Source: Candidatus Binataceae bacterium
Lineage (GTDB): Bacteria > Desulfobacterota > Binatia > Binatales > Binataceae
Direction of reading: 5' to 3'
Length of the DNA stretch: 64,000 bases
Assembly: GCA_035308025.1 (NCBI GenBank)
Contig: DATGHL010000033.1
Span: forward strand, 61,666 to 125,665
The notes below the pieces were generated by a model, which saw only the letters and a list, made by a program, of their open reading frames with translations, did not search any database and was not told the origin of the DNA. This document shows positions 8,645 to 16,107 of the stretch, one piece after another (position 1 is the first letter of the stretch; each line of letters starts with the position of its first letter). The translations under genes were made by a program, and so were the position numbers.

Positions 8645-9826
8645 ATGATGCCTTTTACTGTGAACGCAGTTCGCATACTCACCCGCGCGACTCGGCGCCG
8701 AGGCCCACGTTTCGCCGGGTGTTATGAGGCTTGGCCGGGCCGCGCGCGGATTTCGCCGAAGGGAGCGATGGGCTTGGCGCTTGTCGCGATTCTGCTGCTC
8801 GGCGGTGTCCGCGCCGGTTTCGCGGCCGATCAGAGTGACCGCGGCGCGGTCTTACAGAGTGACGACGGCGCGGTGTTGGCGACCGTCGGGAATCATCGAA
8901 TTACTCGCCGGCAGGTGGATGATCAGGTACTGCGGGGCGTAAGTCCGTCGCAACTTTATGATCTGCGCAAGCAGGCGATGGACAAGTTGATCGACGACTA
9001 TCTACTCGAACAGGCGGCGAAAAAGGCCGGTGTCACGCCGGATCAATATCTCGCGAAGGAAACTAATAAGGCGCCGGTGAGCGATAGCGATGCACGCAAG
9101 TTCTATGACGACCATCGCGCGGCGATTGACCAGCAGGTAAAAGGGCAATCGTTCGATCAGATCAAAGGCCGGATCATTCTAGCGCTCGAGCATCAGAACG
9201 CGCGGGAAAGCAGTGAGGCTTTGATCGCCAAGCTGCGCGCCAAGAGTGGGGTCAAGATCGCGTTGCAGGCGCCGCACGTGAACATCGCCAGCGCCGGCCA
9301 TCCGTGGGCAGGAGGTAAGGATGCCCCGGTAACCGTGGTCGAATTCTCGGATTTCCAATGTCCATATTGCCGTGCGGCGGAAACTCCGATTAAACAGTTG
9401 CAGGCCAAATACGGCGACAAGATCAAGCTGGTCTATCTCGATTTTCCGCTAGGCTTTCACGAACATGCGATGGATGCGGCGCGTGCCGGGCAATGCGCCG
9501 CGGCGCAGGGTAAATTTTGGCAGTATCACGACGCACTGTTCGCCGATCAGTCGAAACTGGCGCCGGTTGATTTGAAGGCGACCGCGGCAAAAATCGGACT
9601 TAACAGCACGCAGTTCGCTGCCTGCTACGACAAAGGGACGCCCGACGCCGCGATCCGCAGCACTCAGGCGCAAGGGCAGTCGCTGGGGGTAACCGGCACG
9701 CCGACGTTCTTTATCAACGGTCGCGAGATAACCGGCGCACAACCGCTCGACAAATTCAGCGCGATCATCGATGAGGAGTTGGCCGCGGCGAAAGCGCCGG
9801 TAGCGCAGCAGGCGAGGGTGGATTAA
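8645..9826 (+). CDS. DsbA-like thioredoxin-fold protein with N-terminal SurA-like region
   Basis: An exported thiol-disulfide protein of 393 residues. A hydrophobic signal lies at about 43-62 (GLALVAILLLGGVRAGFAA), so translation may really start at Met42 (8768), which sits just behind AAGGGAG. Residues about 75-215 are helical and resemble the N-terminal region of SurA/PpiC-type folding factors (VLATVGNHRITRRQVDDQVL). The C-terminal half is a DsbA/DsbG fold with active site CPYC (Cys239 and Cys242) and the cis-proline loop TGTPTFFING. It probably acts in the periplasm as an oxidase or isomerase of disulfides. It lies eight bases upstream of gor. Confidence 0.88.
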   Translation: MMPFTVNAVRILTRATRRRGPRFAGCYEAWPGRARISPKGAMGLALVAILLLGGVRAGFAADQSDRGAVLQSDDGAVLATVGNHRITRRQVDDQVLRGVSPSQLYDLRKQAMDKLIDDYLLEQAAKKAGVTPDQYLAKETNKAPVSDSDARKFYDDHRAAIDQQVKGQSFDQIKGRIILALEHQNARESSEALIAKLRAKSGVKIALQAPHVNIASAGHPWAGGKDAPVTVVEFSDFQCPYCRAAETPIKQLQAKYGDKIKLVYLDFPLGFHEHAMDAARAGQCAAAQGKFWQYHDALFADQSKLAPVDLKATAAKIGLNSTQFAACYDKGTPDAAIRSTQAQGQSLGVTGTPTFFINGREITGAQPLDKFSAIIDEELAAAKAPVAQQARVD

Positions 9827-9834
9827 GCGCCGCG

Positions 9835-11193
9835 ATGACGCGCCGGTACGAGCTCGATCTTTTCGTCATCGGCGCGGGCTCCGGCGGCGTTCGCGCGAGC
9901 CGGATCGCAGCCGGGCATGGGGCCAAGGTTGCAGTCGCCGAAGAGCGTTATCTGGGCGGCACCTGTGTAAACGTCGGCTGTATCCCGAAAAAGCTGCTGG
10001 TCTATGCCTCAGAGTTTGGCGAGGTCTTCGAGGATGCAGTCGGTTTCGGCTGGGAAGCGTCGCGGCCGGCGTTCGACTGGCAGAAGCTGATCGCTAACAA
10101 AAACTCAGAGATTTCCAGGCTCAACGGCGTTTACGAAAAACTCCTGACCGGCGCGGGCGTCGAAATCATTCGCGATCGCGCAGAGATCGTTGATCCGCAT
10201 ACGGTGGCGATCGGCGACCGGCGCATCACCGCCGAATACATTCTGGCGGCGACCGGCAGTTGGCCGACTAAGCCCGGACTTCCGGGCGCCGAGTTGGCGA
10301 TCACCTCAAACGAAGCTTTTTTTCTTGAGCGAATGCCGCGCCGGGTCGCGATCGTCGGCGGCGGCTATATCGCGGTCGAGTTCGCCGGCATTTTTCACGG
10401 CCTCGGCGCTGCGGTCAGCTTGATTCATCGCGGCAGCCAGTTACTGCGCGGTTTCGACGACGACCTGCGCGTAGCTTTGGCTGAAGAATTGCGTAAGCGC
10501 AAATTTGATTTGCATCTCGGCGTGCTCGTCGGGGTGCTCGAACGGCGCGGCAAGGGGCTGCGGGCGCGGCTCAGCAACGGTACCGTGATCGAAGCCGACC
10601 TGATGATGTTCGCCACCGGGCGGCATCCGAATTCGCGCGGCCTCGGTCTCGAAGAGGCCGGCGTCGAGCTGGACGTTGGCGGCGCAGTGATAGTCGATGA
10701 ATACTCGCGCAGCTCGGTCCCTAGCATCTATGCGATCGGCGACCTGACGAATCGAAAGAATCTGACGCCGGTGGCGATCGCCGAGGGTCACGCATTGGCG
10801 GATTCGTTGTTTGGCGGGCGGCGCCGCGCGATCGATTTCGATAATGTGCCCTCCGCAGTCTTCAGCCAGCCGCCGATTGCGACTGTGGGGCTGACCGAAA
10901 CCGAGGCGCGGGCGCGCTTCGGCGCGGTCGATATTTACAAATCTTCGTTCAAGCCGCTCAAGCATACGCTCAGCGGGCGCGACGAACGCACGCTGATGAA
11001 GCTGGTGGTCGAGCGGGCAGGCGGGCGAGTGCTCGGTGCGCATATGATGGGCTCCGATGCGGGTGAGATCATCCAGGGCCTCGCGATCGCGCTCAAGTGC
11101 GGCGCGACCAAGGCGCAATTCGACGCCACCATTGGAATTCATCCAACCGCAGCCGAAGAGTTCGTGACGATGCGCACCAAAGTTAGCACCTGA
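9835..11193 (+). CDS. gor: Glutathione-disulfide reductase
   Basis: FAD/NADPH oxidoreductase that regenerates reduced glutathione in the cytoplasm. It has 452 residues, the usual length. An N-terminal GAGSGGVRAS dinucleotide-binding loop precedes the redox-active pair Cys44 and Cys49 in GGTCVNVGCIPKK. The NADPH domain has GGGYIAVEFAG, with an Arg about 20 residues on (IHRG). The interface domain ends with the catalytic HPTAAEE. This distinguishes it from lipoamide and mercuric reductases, which carry other flanking motifs. Being eight bases after the DsbA-like gene suggests a shared redox operon. Confidence 0.95.
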   Translation: MTRRYELDLFVIGAGSGGVRASRIAAGHGAKVAVAEERYLGGTCVNVGCIPKKLLVYASEFGEVFEDAVGFGWEASRPAFDWQKLIANKNSEISRLNGVYEKLLTGAGVEIIRDRAEIVDPHTVAIGDRRITAEYILAATGSWPTKPGLPGAELAITSNEAFFLERMPRRVAIVGGGYIAVEFAGIFHGLGAAVSLIHRGSQLLRGFDDDLRVALAEELRKRKFDLHLGVLVGVLERRGKGLRARLSNGTVIEADLMMFATGRHPNSRGLGLEEAGVELDVGGAVIVDEYSRSSVPSIYAIGDLTNRKNLTPVAIAEGHALADSLFGGRRRAIDFDNVPSAVFSQPPIATVGLTETEARARFGAVDIYKSSFKPLKHTLSGRDERTLMKLVVERAGGRVLGAHMMGSDAGEIIQGLAIALKCGATKAQFDATIGIHPTAAEEFVTMRTKVST

Positions 11194-11284
11194 TAAAAAG
11201 TCCGGTGCCTGATAAGATTGCGCGGTCGCTTGCCGCGCTGGCGTCTTGAACTTTCACCGCTCGCCGCGCGGCGCGGAGAGATGA

Positions 11285-12346
11285 ATGCCGAGCCCGCAGG
11301 AAATTCAGAACGAACTCAGGAAAATCCGCTACCCGGGTTTCAGCCGCGACATCGTCTCGTTCGGGATGGTCAAGGACATCGAGGTCGCGGATGGTGGCGT
11401 GACGGTGATTCTGACTGCGGCGTCCGCGAAGCCGGAGGTAATCGCCGAGATCTCGAGCGCGGTCGAACAGACGGTCGCCGCGATGCCTGGCGTAGGCAAA
11501 ATCAAGATCGAGGTCGAGCAGGCGCCACCGCCGCGCATGGTCGCGGGCGCCGCTCAGCGCCGTCCGATCGGCGGCGTCCGCCACGTCGTCGCGGTGGCCA
11601 GCGGCAAGGGCGGCGTCGGCAAATCGACGGTCGCGGTCAATCTCGCGCTGGCGATGGCGTCACTCGGTTGGCGCATCGGCCTGATGGACGCCGACGTGTA
11701 CGGACCGAGTGTCGCGATGATGGTCGGGGCGGGTGAGCAGGTGCGGGTCAGCGGCGATCGGCGGATCGTGCCACTCGAACGCTTCGGTATCCGTTATGTC
11801 TCGATGGCGCTGTTCATCAATGACCAGACGCCGGTTATCTGGCGCGGCCCGATGGTCACCAAGCTCGAAAGCGAGTTTCTGTTTAATGTCGAATGGGGTG
11901 AGCTGGATTGTCTCGTTTTGGATTTACCGCCGGGCACCGGCGACGCGCAATTGACTATTACCCAGCGGGTGACGCTCGCGGGCGGCGTGATCGTCACGAC
12001 GCCGCAGGCGATCGCGCTGCTCGACGTGAAACGCGGCGTCGCGATGTTTCAGGAGGTAGATGTGCCGGTTCTCGGCGTCGTCGAAAACATGAGCTATCAC
12101 CTCTGCCGCAAGTGCGGCAGCCGCCATGAAATCTTCGCGCATGGCGGCGGCGCGCGCTTGGCCGAATCCCTCGGCGTGCCTTTTCTCGGTGAGCTGCCGT
12201 TGCTGCGCGAACTCAGAGAGGGCGGCGATACCGCGGCGCCGATTGTCGCCGCCCATCCGGAACATCCGGTAACCGCGACCTTCCGCGCGATCGCGGGCGC
12301 GATTCAAACGCGGCTCGATCAAGGCGACGCGCGCAGGCCCGCCTAA
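11285..12346 (+). CDS. mrp: Mrp/ApbC-family iron-sulfur carrier ATPase
   Basis: P-loop NTPase that binds and transfers Fe-S clusters. It has 353 residues. An N-terminal MIP18 (DUF59) domain (about 1-85) is followed by the deviant Walker A GKGGVGKST at 107-115, the DADVYGPS switch, DLPPGTGD, and the CxxC cluster-binding pair Cys274/Cys277 (LCRKC). The start at 11285 is preceded by GGAGAG. A second, diverged copy of the last 270 bases lies downstream around a lipase gene and an IS element. After the stop, ATGATCCCGCG to TAA (12352-12381) looks like a cut-off start of the glycosyltransferase gene that now begins at 15258. Confidence 0.95.
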   Translation: MPSPQEIQNELRKIRYPGFSRDIVSFGMVKDIEVADGGVTVILTAASAKPEVIAEISSAVEQTVAAMPGVGKIKIEVEQAPPPRMVAGAAQRRPIGGVRHVVAVASGKGGVGKSTVAVNLALAMASLGWRIGLMDADVYGPSVAMMVGAGEQVRVSGDRRIVPLERFGIRYVSMALFINDQTPVIWRGPMVTKLESEFLFNVEWGELDCLVLDLPPGTGDAQLTITQRVTLAGGVIVTTPQAIALLDVKRGVAMFQEVDVPVLGVVENMSYHLCRKCGSRHEIFAHGGGARLAESLGVPFLGELPLLRELREGGDTAAPIVAAHPEHPVTATFRAIAGAIQTRLDQGDARRPA

Positions 12347-12399
12347 CACCGATGATCCCGCGTTCCCCTGCGACGGGCTAAAAGGAGGATTCCACTACT

Positions 12400-13599
12400 A
12401 TGAGCACGACGACCGATCCCACCACCAGAACGATGTTGGCGCTCTCCGCGATTAGCTACCGCGGGTACAATCTCGTGGGCGACCAGGCGCTCAAGCGGGC
12501 GCTGTTGAAGCGCCTGTTGGACCAATGCCTTACCCAGCTCCAGCCCACGATAGGCTATTGGTCGATTGTGTGGGGGCCATGCGACTTCAGCCCGACCGTG
12601 GTCGGCTTCGACGACGCGATGATGTACGTCGCGGAGAAGGTCAATGATCCCACGACACTCGCGATAGTAATTCGCGGAACCAATCCAATTTCGACCACCG
12701 ATTTTTTCTACGAGGACTCACTGATCGAAGTTCAACAGCCATGGCCGGCTTCCGCCGGCGCGAAGATCTCGACGAGCACCGCGCTCGGGCTTGCCGTACT
12801 TCTCAACCTGAGTTGGGACAAAGCGGTGTTGGACAAGCCCGTCTTGTTATCCGCAACGCCCAGCTTGAGAGAAAGATTAAGGGCAGAGCCGCGGAAAATT
12901 ACATTCACGGCGAGCGAAGGAGAACTCTCGCGCGCCCGCACGAGAATCGCCGACATGGTGACCGCTCATTTCAAGACTGCGGAGCTGTTGACTGCTCGTT
13001 CCGGAGCTGCGGAACTGTTGACTGCTGTCTCGGGGGCTGGCGCACAACCTCCCGACGGAATCACCCTCGAGGCTTTTCTGCGCGCGCGCCTGCGTCCGGG
13101 CTCGTCCACTAACCTCTACGTGACCGGCCACAGCAAGGGCGGCGCGCAAAGTTCGACGCTGGCGCTCCGGCTGGCGGAGATCCTGTCCGATTGCGTCGTT
13201 TACAACTATTCCTTTGCCGGTCCGACGGCCGGCAATAAGGCCTTCGCCGACTACTCAGATCGGATTCTGGCGGCGTGTTGTCATCGGGTATGGAATCAGC
13301 GCGACGTTGTTCCGCGCACCTTCGTGCCCAGCCTGATGAAAGAAATCCCCGACGTCTACGAGTTGACCGCCGTGGACCGAGTCACGGTTGCAGCCGGGAT
13401 CGCTTCGTCAATCGCGGCTTTGTCGAAGGTCGTTTACATTCAAGTCGCGGGCGACGGAACCTCCTTCCCATCCGACCTCGCGCCGAACCTGGACATGACC
13501 AGCCAGATCGGCCATCAGCACGTCGACGCCTATCTCGGCTGGGCTGACTTGCTGGGCCAGATCAGCGCCAAGACCCTGTTTGCGCCGGTATTTGGCTAA
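12400..13599 (+). CDS. Class 3 lipase-like alpha/beta hydrolase
   Basis: A 399-residue protein with the nucleophile elbow TGHSKGGAQ (Ser245), matching the lipase class 3 (fungal lipase-like) pattern. Upstream, the strand VVIRGT-like segment TLAIVIRGTN would give the oxyanion region. Candidate acid and His lie in DVVPR and in QHVDAYLG near the C terminus. No signal peptide is seen. The ribosome site is excellent (AAAGGAGG). A 30-base tandem duplication encodes AELLTARSGA/AELLTAVSGA. The gene sits between two copies of the mrp 3' end, so it was probably inserted there. The substrate is unknown. Confidence 0.75.
   Translation: MSTTTDPTTRTMLALSAISYRGYNLVGDQALKRALLKRLLDQCLTQLQPTIGYWSIVWGPCDFSPTVVGFDDAMMYVAEKVNDPTTLAIVIRGTNPISTTDFFYEDSLIEVQQPWPASAGAKISTSTALGLAVLLNLSWDKAVLDKPVLLSATPSLRERLRAEPRKITFTASEGELSRARTRIADMVTAHFKTAELLTARSGAAELLTAVSGAGAQPPDGITLEAFLRARLRPGSSTNLYVTGHSKGGAQSSTLALRLAEILSDCVVYNYSFAGPTAGNKAFADYSDRILAACCHRVWNQRDVVPRTFVPSLMKEIPDVYELTAVDRVTVAAGIASSIAALSKVVYIQVAGDGTSFPSDLAPNLDMTSQIGHQHVDAYLGWADLLGQISAKTLFAPVFG
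12977..13036 (+). repeat. 30-bp tandem duplication inside the lipase gene
   Basis: Two adjacent 30-base units, 12977-13006 and 13007-13036, differ at a few positions and code for a ten-residue repeat (AELLTARSGA then AELLTAVSGA). The reading frame is preserved. It lies in the linker region before the nucleophile domain, so it is likely tolerated as a loop or helix extension. Confidence 0.8.
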
Positions 13600-13604
13600 C
13601 GCCT

Positions 13605-13734
13605 CGTCGTCGAAAACATGAGCTATCAACTGTGTCGCAAGTGCGGCAGCCGTCATGAGATCTTCGCGCACGGCGGCGGCGCCCGCTTGGCCGAATCCCT
13701 CGGCGTGCCTTTTCTCGGTGAGCTGCCGGTGCTT
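13605..13734 (+). pseudogene. Second copy of the mrp 3' region, left part (split by IS256 element)
   Basis: About 130 bases align with 12076-12203 of mrp (VVENMSYQLCRKCGS onward), with about eight differences. Of the codon changes seen here, six are synonymous, one is His to Gln and one Leu to Val. It starts five bases after the lipase stop and ends at the left terminus of an IS256-family element. It lacks the N-terminal two thirds of mrp and cannot be functional. Confidence 0.9.
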
Positions 13735-13801
13735 GGTAGTGTCGCGAAGTTGGTGGAAAAAGTGAAAAGGCGTCAAGATCCGGCGAGTTGAGCCACAACT
13801 C

Positions 13802-13823
13802 ACACCCGCTGGGCGGCGGGTGT
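13802..13823 (+). promoter_or_regulatory. Hairpin just upstream of the transposase ribosome site
   Basis: ACACCCGC (13802-13809) pairs perfectly with GCGGGTGT (13816-13823) around a six-base loop. The stem ends two bases before the GGAGGA ribosome site of the transposase. A second small stem, GAGTTG/CAACTC, lies directly upstream. Such a structure could limit translation of read-through transcripts; the function is inferred. Confidence 0.5.
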
Positions 13824-13837
13824 CGGAGGATGACGCC

Positions 13838-15028
13838 ATGGAGACGGATAGCAGGAGTTCGGGGGGCGGAGAAGGGACGCTCGCGGAGCTGATGCGGGAG
13901 CGGATTCGGGCCATGATCGAAGCCCTCGTCGGTGAAGAACTGGAGGCCGCGCTGGGAGCGGCCCGCTCACAACGCGTGGGGCCGGTTCGAACCGGCTATC
14001 GACACGGCCAGCGCGCCCGCACGTTGACGACCAGCTTGGGCGCGACGACGATCCCGCTGCCGCGGGCGCGGATCGAAGAGGCGCAGGGCCAGCGCCGCGA
14101 GTGGCACAGCCGGATGATTCCGCGCTATCAGCGCCGCACCGCGCGGGTCGACGAAGCGATTGTTGGGGTTTATCTGAGCGGCGCCAATACCCGGCGGCTG
14201 CGCGGCGCGCTTGCGCCGCGGCTGCGTGGCGCGCCGTTGTCGAAGGATGGCGTGTCGCGTCTGGTGGGGCGCTTGCGCGAAGACTTTGAGGCCTGGGCCC
14301 AGCGGGATCTCGGCGAGCTGAAGATTCGTTACCTGTTTCTGGATGGCTGGTATCCGCGGGTCCGGATCGGAAAGAAGCGCGTCCGGGTGCCGGTGCTGGT
14401 CACGCTGGGCGTGTGCGCCAACGGCCAACGCGTGGTGCTCGAGCTGCGGCTGGCCGGGGGCGCGAGTGAGCCAGCGTGGCTGGACGCGCTACGCTCGCTG
14501 GCCGCGCGCAATCTCGGCGCTCCGCGGTTGGCTGTGATTGATGGCAATCCGGGGCTGGCCGCGGCGCTTAAAGTGCAATGGCCCACGCTCGCGATCCAGC
14601 GCTGCACCAACCACAAGCTATGGACTTTGCTGGCCACGGCGCCGGCCCATCTGCGCGAGGAACTGGCCGAGGATTATCGGCGCATGATTTACGCCGAGAG
14701 CCGCGACGCGGTGGAGCATACGCGCGTCGGCTTTGCGCGCAAGTGGAAGCTGCGCTGCAAAGCGGTCAGCGCCAGCTTCGAGGAGGCGGGCGACGAGCTC
14801 TTCACCTGCACTGCGTTTCCCGCCTCGCAGTGGAAGGCGTTGCGGACCACCAACGCGCTGGAACGGATCACCGAGGAGTTTCGCCGGCGGACCAAAACCC
14901 AGGCTTCGCTGCCCAATCAGGAGGCCGTGCTGTTCTTGCTCTTCGGCCTCCTGCGCAGCGGTCAAGTGCGGCTGCGTCGTCTGGTCGGCTGGCAGGATCT
15001 GATTAGTTCACAAATGGAGGCGGCGTAA
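13838..15028 (+). CDS. IS256-family (mutator-type) transposase
   Basis: DDE transposase of 396 residues when started at the ATG at 13838, seven bases after GGAGGA; a GTG at 13820 lies inside the upstream hairpin and is less likely. The catalytic triad can be placed at Asp169 (LFLDGWY), Asp235 (VIDGNPG) and Glu342 (TNALERITEEF), spacings of 66 and 107 residues, as in this family. The CxxH-like CTNHK motif between the second Asp and the Glu is also present. The frame is intact, so the element may still be able to move. Confidence 0.95.
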   Translation: METDSRSSGGGEGTLAELMRERIRAMIEALVGEELEAALGAARSQRVGPVRTGYRHGQRARTLTTSLGATTIPLPRARIEEAQGQRREWHSRMIPRYQRRTARVDEAIVGVYLSGANTRRLRGALAPRLRGAPLSKDGVSRLVGRLREDFEAWAQRDLGELKIRYLFLDGWYPRVRIGKKRVRVPVLVTLGVCANGQRVVLELRLAGGASEPAWLDALRSLAARNLGAPRLAVIDGNPGLAAALKVQWPTLAIQRCTNHKLWTLLATAPAHLREELAEDYRRMIYAESRDAVEHTRVGFARKWKLRCKAVSASFEEAGDELFTCTAFPASQWKALRTTNALERITEEFRRRTKTQASLPNQEAVLFLLFGLLRSGQVRLRRLVGWQDLISSQMEAA

Positions 15029-15102
15029 GCAACGACTCAGTCAACTGCTCGCTCGTCGACGGCTGATGCCAATTACTTTTCTACCAATTGACCGACACCA
15101 CC

Positions 15103-15255
15103 CCGTTGCTGCGCGAACTCAGAGAGGGCGGCGATACCGCGGCGCCGATTGTCGCGGCCCATCCGGAACATCCGGTGACCGCGACCTTCCGCGCGATCGC
15201 GGGCGCGATTCAGACGCGGCTCGATCAAGGCGACGCGCGCAAGCCCGCCTAATCC
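15103..15255 (+). pseudogene. Second copy of the mrp 3' region, right part
   Basis: Aligns with 12195-12346 of mrp through the stop codon, with four coding differences in 153 bases (three synonymous, one Arg to Lys). With the left part it would form one continuous mrp 3' end if the IS were removed. It ends three bases before the start of the glycosyltransferase gene, so it preserves the original mrp-glycosyltransferase junction. Confidence 0.9.
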
Positions 15256-15257
15256 CG

Positions 15258-16022
15258 ATGGCGCCGCGTCCCACCGTCTCACTGATCGTAATTACGCGCG
15301 ACGAGGAACAACTGATCGGACAGTGCCTCGGCAGTGCGAAATCGTTCTGCGACGAGTTGATCGTGGTCGATTCGTTGTCGACGGATAGAACTGTGGCAAT
15401 CGCCCGTGACCTCGGTGCGCGGGTCTTCGAGCAGGAATTCACCGACTACGTCCGCCAGAAGCAGGCCGCGCTCGATCACGCGACGTCGGAATGGGTGCTG
15501 CTGCTTGACGCCGACGAGCAGGCGACGAGCGCTCTCGGCCGCGAAATCGAGACGGCGATAGCTGCGCCCGATGCCGCCGACGGCTATCGCATCCAGCGCG
15601 TCCTCTACCATCTGCGGCACTACTATACACGCCCCATCTATCGTGATTACCCGGTGCGGCTCTTCCGCCGCGAGCGCGGCTATATCGGCGGAATCGACCC
15701 GCACGACAAGGTTGTCGTGCAGGGACAGGTGAGCCGCTTGCGCGCGCCGATTCTGCACTTCAGTTATCGCGATGTCGCCGATCACGTCGCGACCATGAAT
15801 CGCTTTAGCACGCGCGGGGCGGCGCAGGCCGCGCCCTCGCGGCTGGCGGCCGTCCGGATGTTCACCCATCCGCTGTGGCGGTTCTTTAACTTCTATGTCG
15901 TGCGCGGCGGATTTCTGGAGGGCGGCGCGGGGCTCTATGCGTCGATGAGCGCAGCATTTTACGTATTTCTGAAGTACGCAAAGCTTTATGAGCAGCGGCT
16001 TCAGAGCATCCGTCCACGCTAA
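15258..16022 (+). CDS. Family 2 glycosyltransferase, WaaE/LgtF-like
   Basis: A 254-residue GT-A enzyme. The start at 15258 gives MAPRPTVSLIVITRDEE, the usual beginning of this family. The frame runs further upstream, but that part is only the second mrp copy read out of phase. Motifs are VVDSLSTDRTVAIA (nucleotide binding), LLLDADEQ (the DxD-type metal site), and a C-terminal region with HFSYRD and a membrane-proximal WRFFNFYVVRGG. WaaE/LgtF relatives add a sugar to lipopolysaccharide core heptose; here it opens the polysaccharide locus and the acceptor is unknown. Confidence 0.88.
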   Translation: MAPRPTVSLIVITRDEEQLIGQCLGSAKSFCDELIVVDSLSTDRTVAIARDLGARVFEQEFTDYVRQKQAALDHATSEWVLLLDADEQATSALGREIETAIAAPDAADGYRIQRVLYHLRHYYTRPIYRDYPVRLFRRERGYIGGIDPHDKVVVQGQVSRLRAPILHFSYRDVADHVATMNRFSTRGAAQAAPSRLAAVRMFTHPLWRFFNFYVVRGGFLEGGAGLYASMSAAFYVFLKYAKLYEQRLQSIRPR

Positions 16023-16024
16023 CG

Positions 16025-16079
16025 TAGAGTGAATTAGAGTACATTGTTTCTTCTTGACAAGACAATACCTATTTAGAGT
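16025..16079 (+). promoter_or_regulatory. Candidate promoter and TAGAGT repeats before the wza-like gene
   Basis: An AT-rich patch in an otherwise GC-rich region. TAGAGT occurs three times (16025-16030, 16035-16040, 16074-16079), the first two ten bases apart. A perfect -35 hexamer TTGACA lies at 16054-16059, but no good -10 hexamer is found at 16-18 bases, so an activator-dependent promoter is possible. The wza-like ATG is at 16108. Confidence 0.35.
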
Positions 16080-16107
16080 AGGCTGTGACATCAGGCTATT
16101 TCGAGTG

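Larger units (their letters stand above)
13735..15102 (+). mobile_element. Complete IS256-family insertion sequence (1368 bp)
   Basis: Imperfect terminal inverted repeats: 13735-13760 and 15077-15102 match at 20 of 26 positions (GGTaGTGTCG at the left end). The 9-base flanks CCGGTGCTT (13726-13734) and CCGTTGCTG (15103-15111) agree at seven of nine positions, consistent with an aged 8-9 bp target duplication, the size known for IS256. The element carries one full-length transposase and is inserted in the second copy of the mrp 3' end. Confidence 0.9.

Noticed and set aside
10441..11142. Long open frame on the minus strand inside gor
   Set aside because: It is a mirror of a well-supported gene; long antisense frames are expected at this GC content and it shows no family motif.
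15066..15257. N-terminal extension of the WaaE-like glycosyltransferase
   Set aside because: It is the second mrp copy in the wrong frame plus the right end of the IS.
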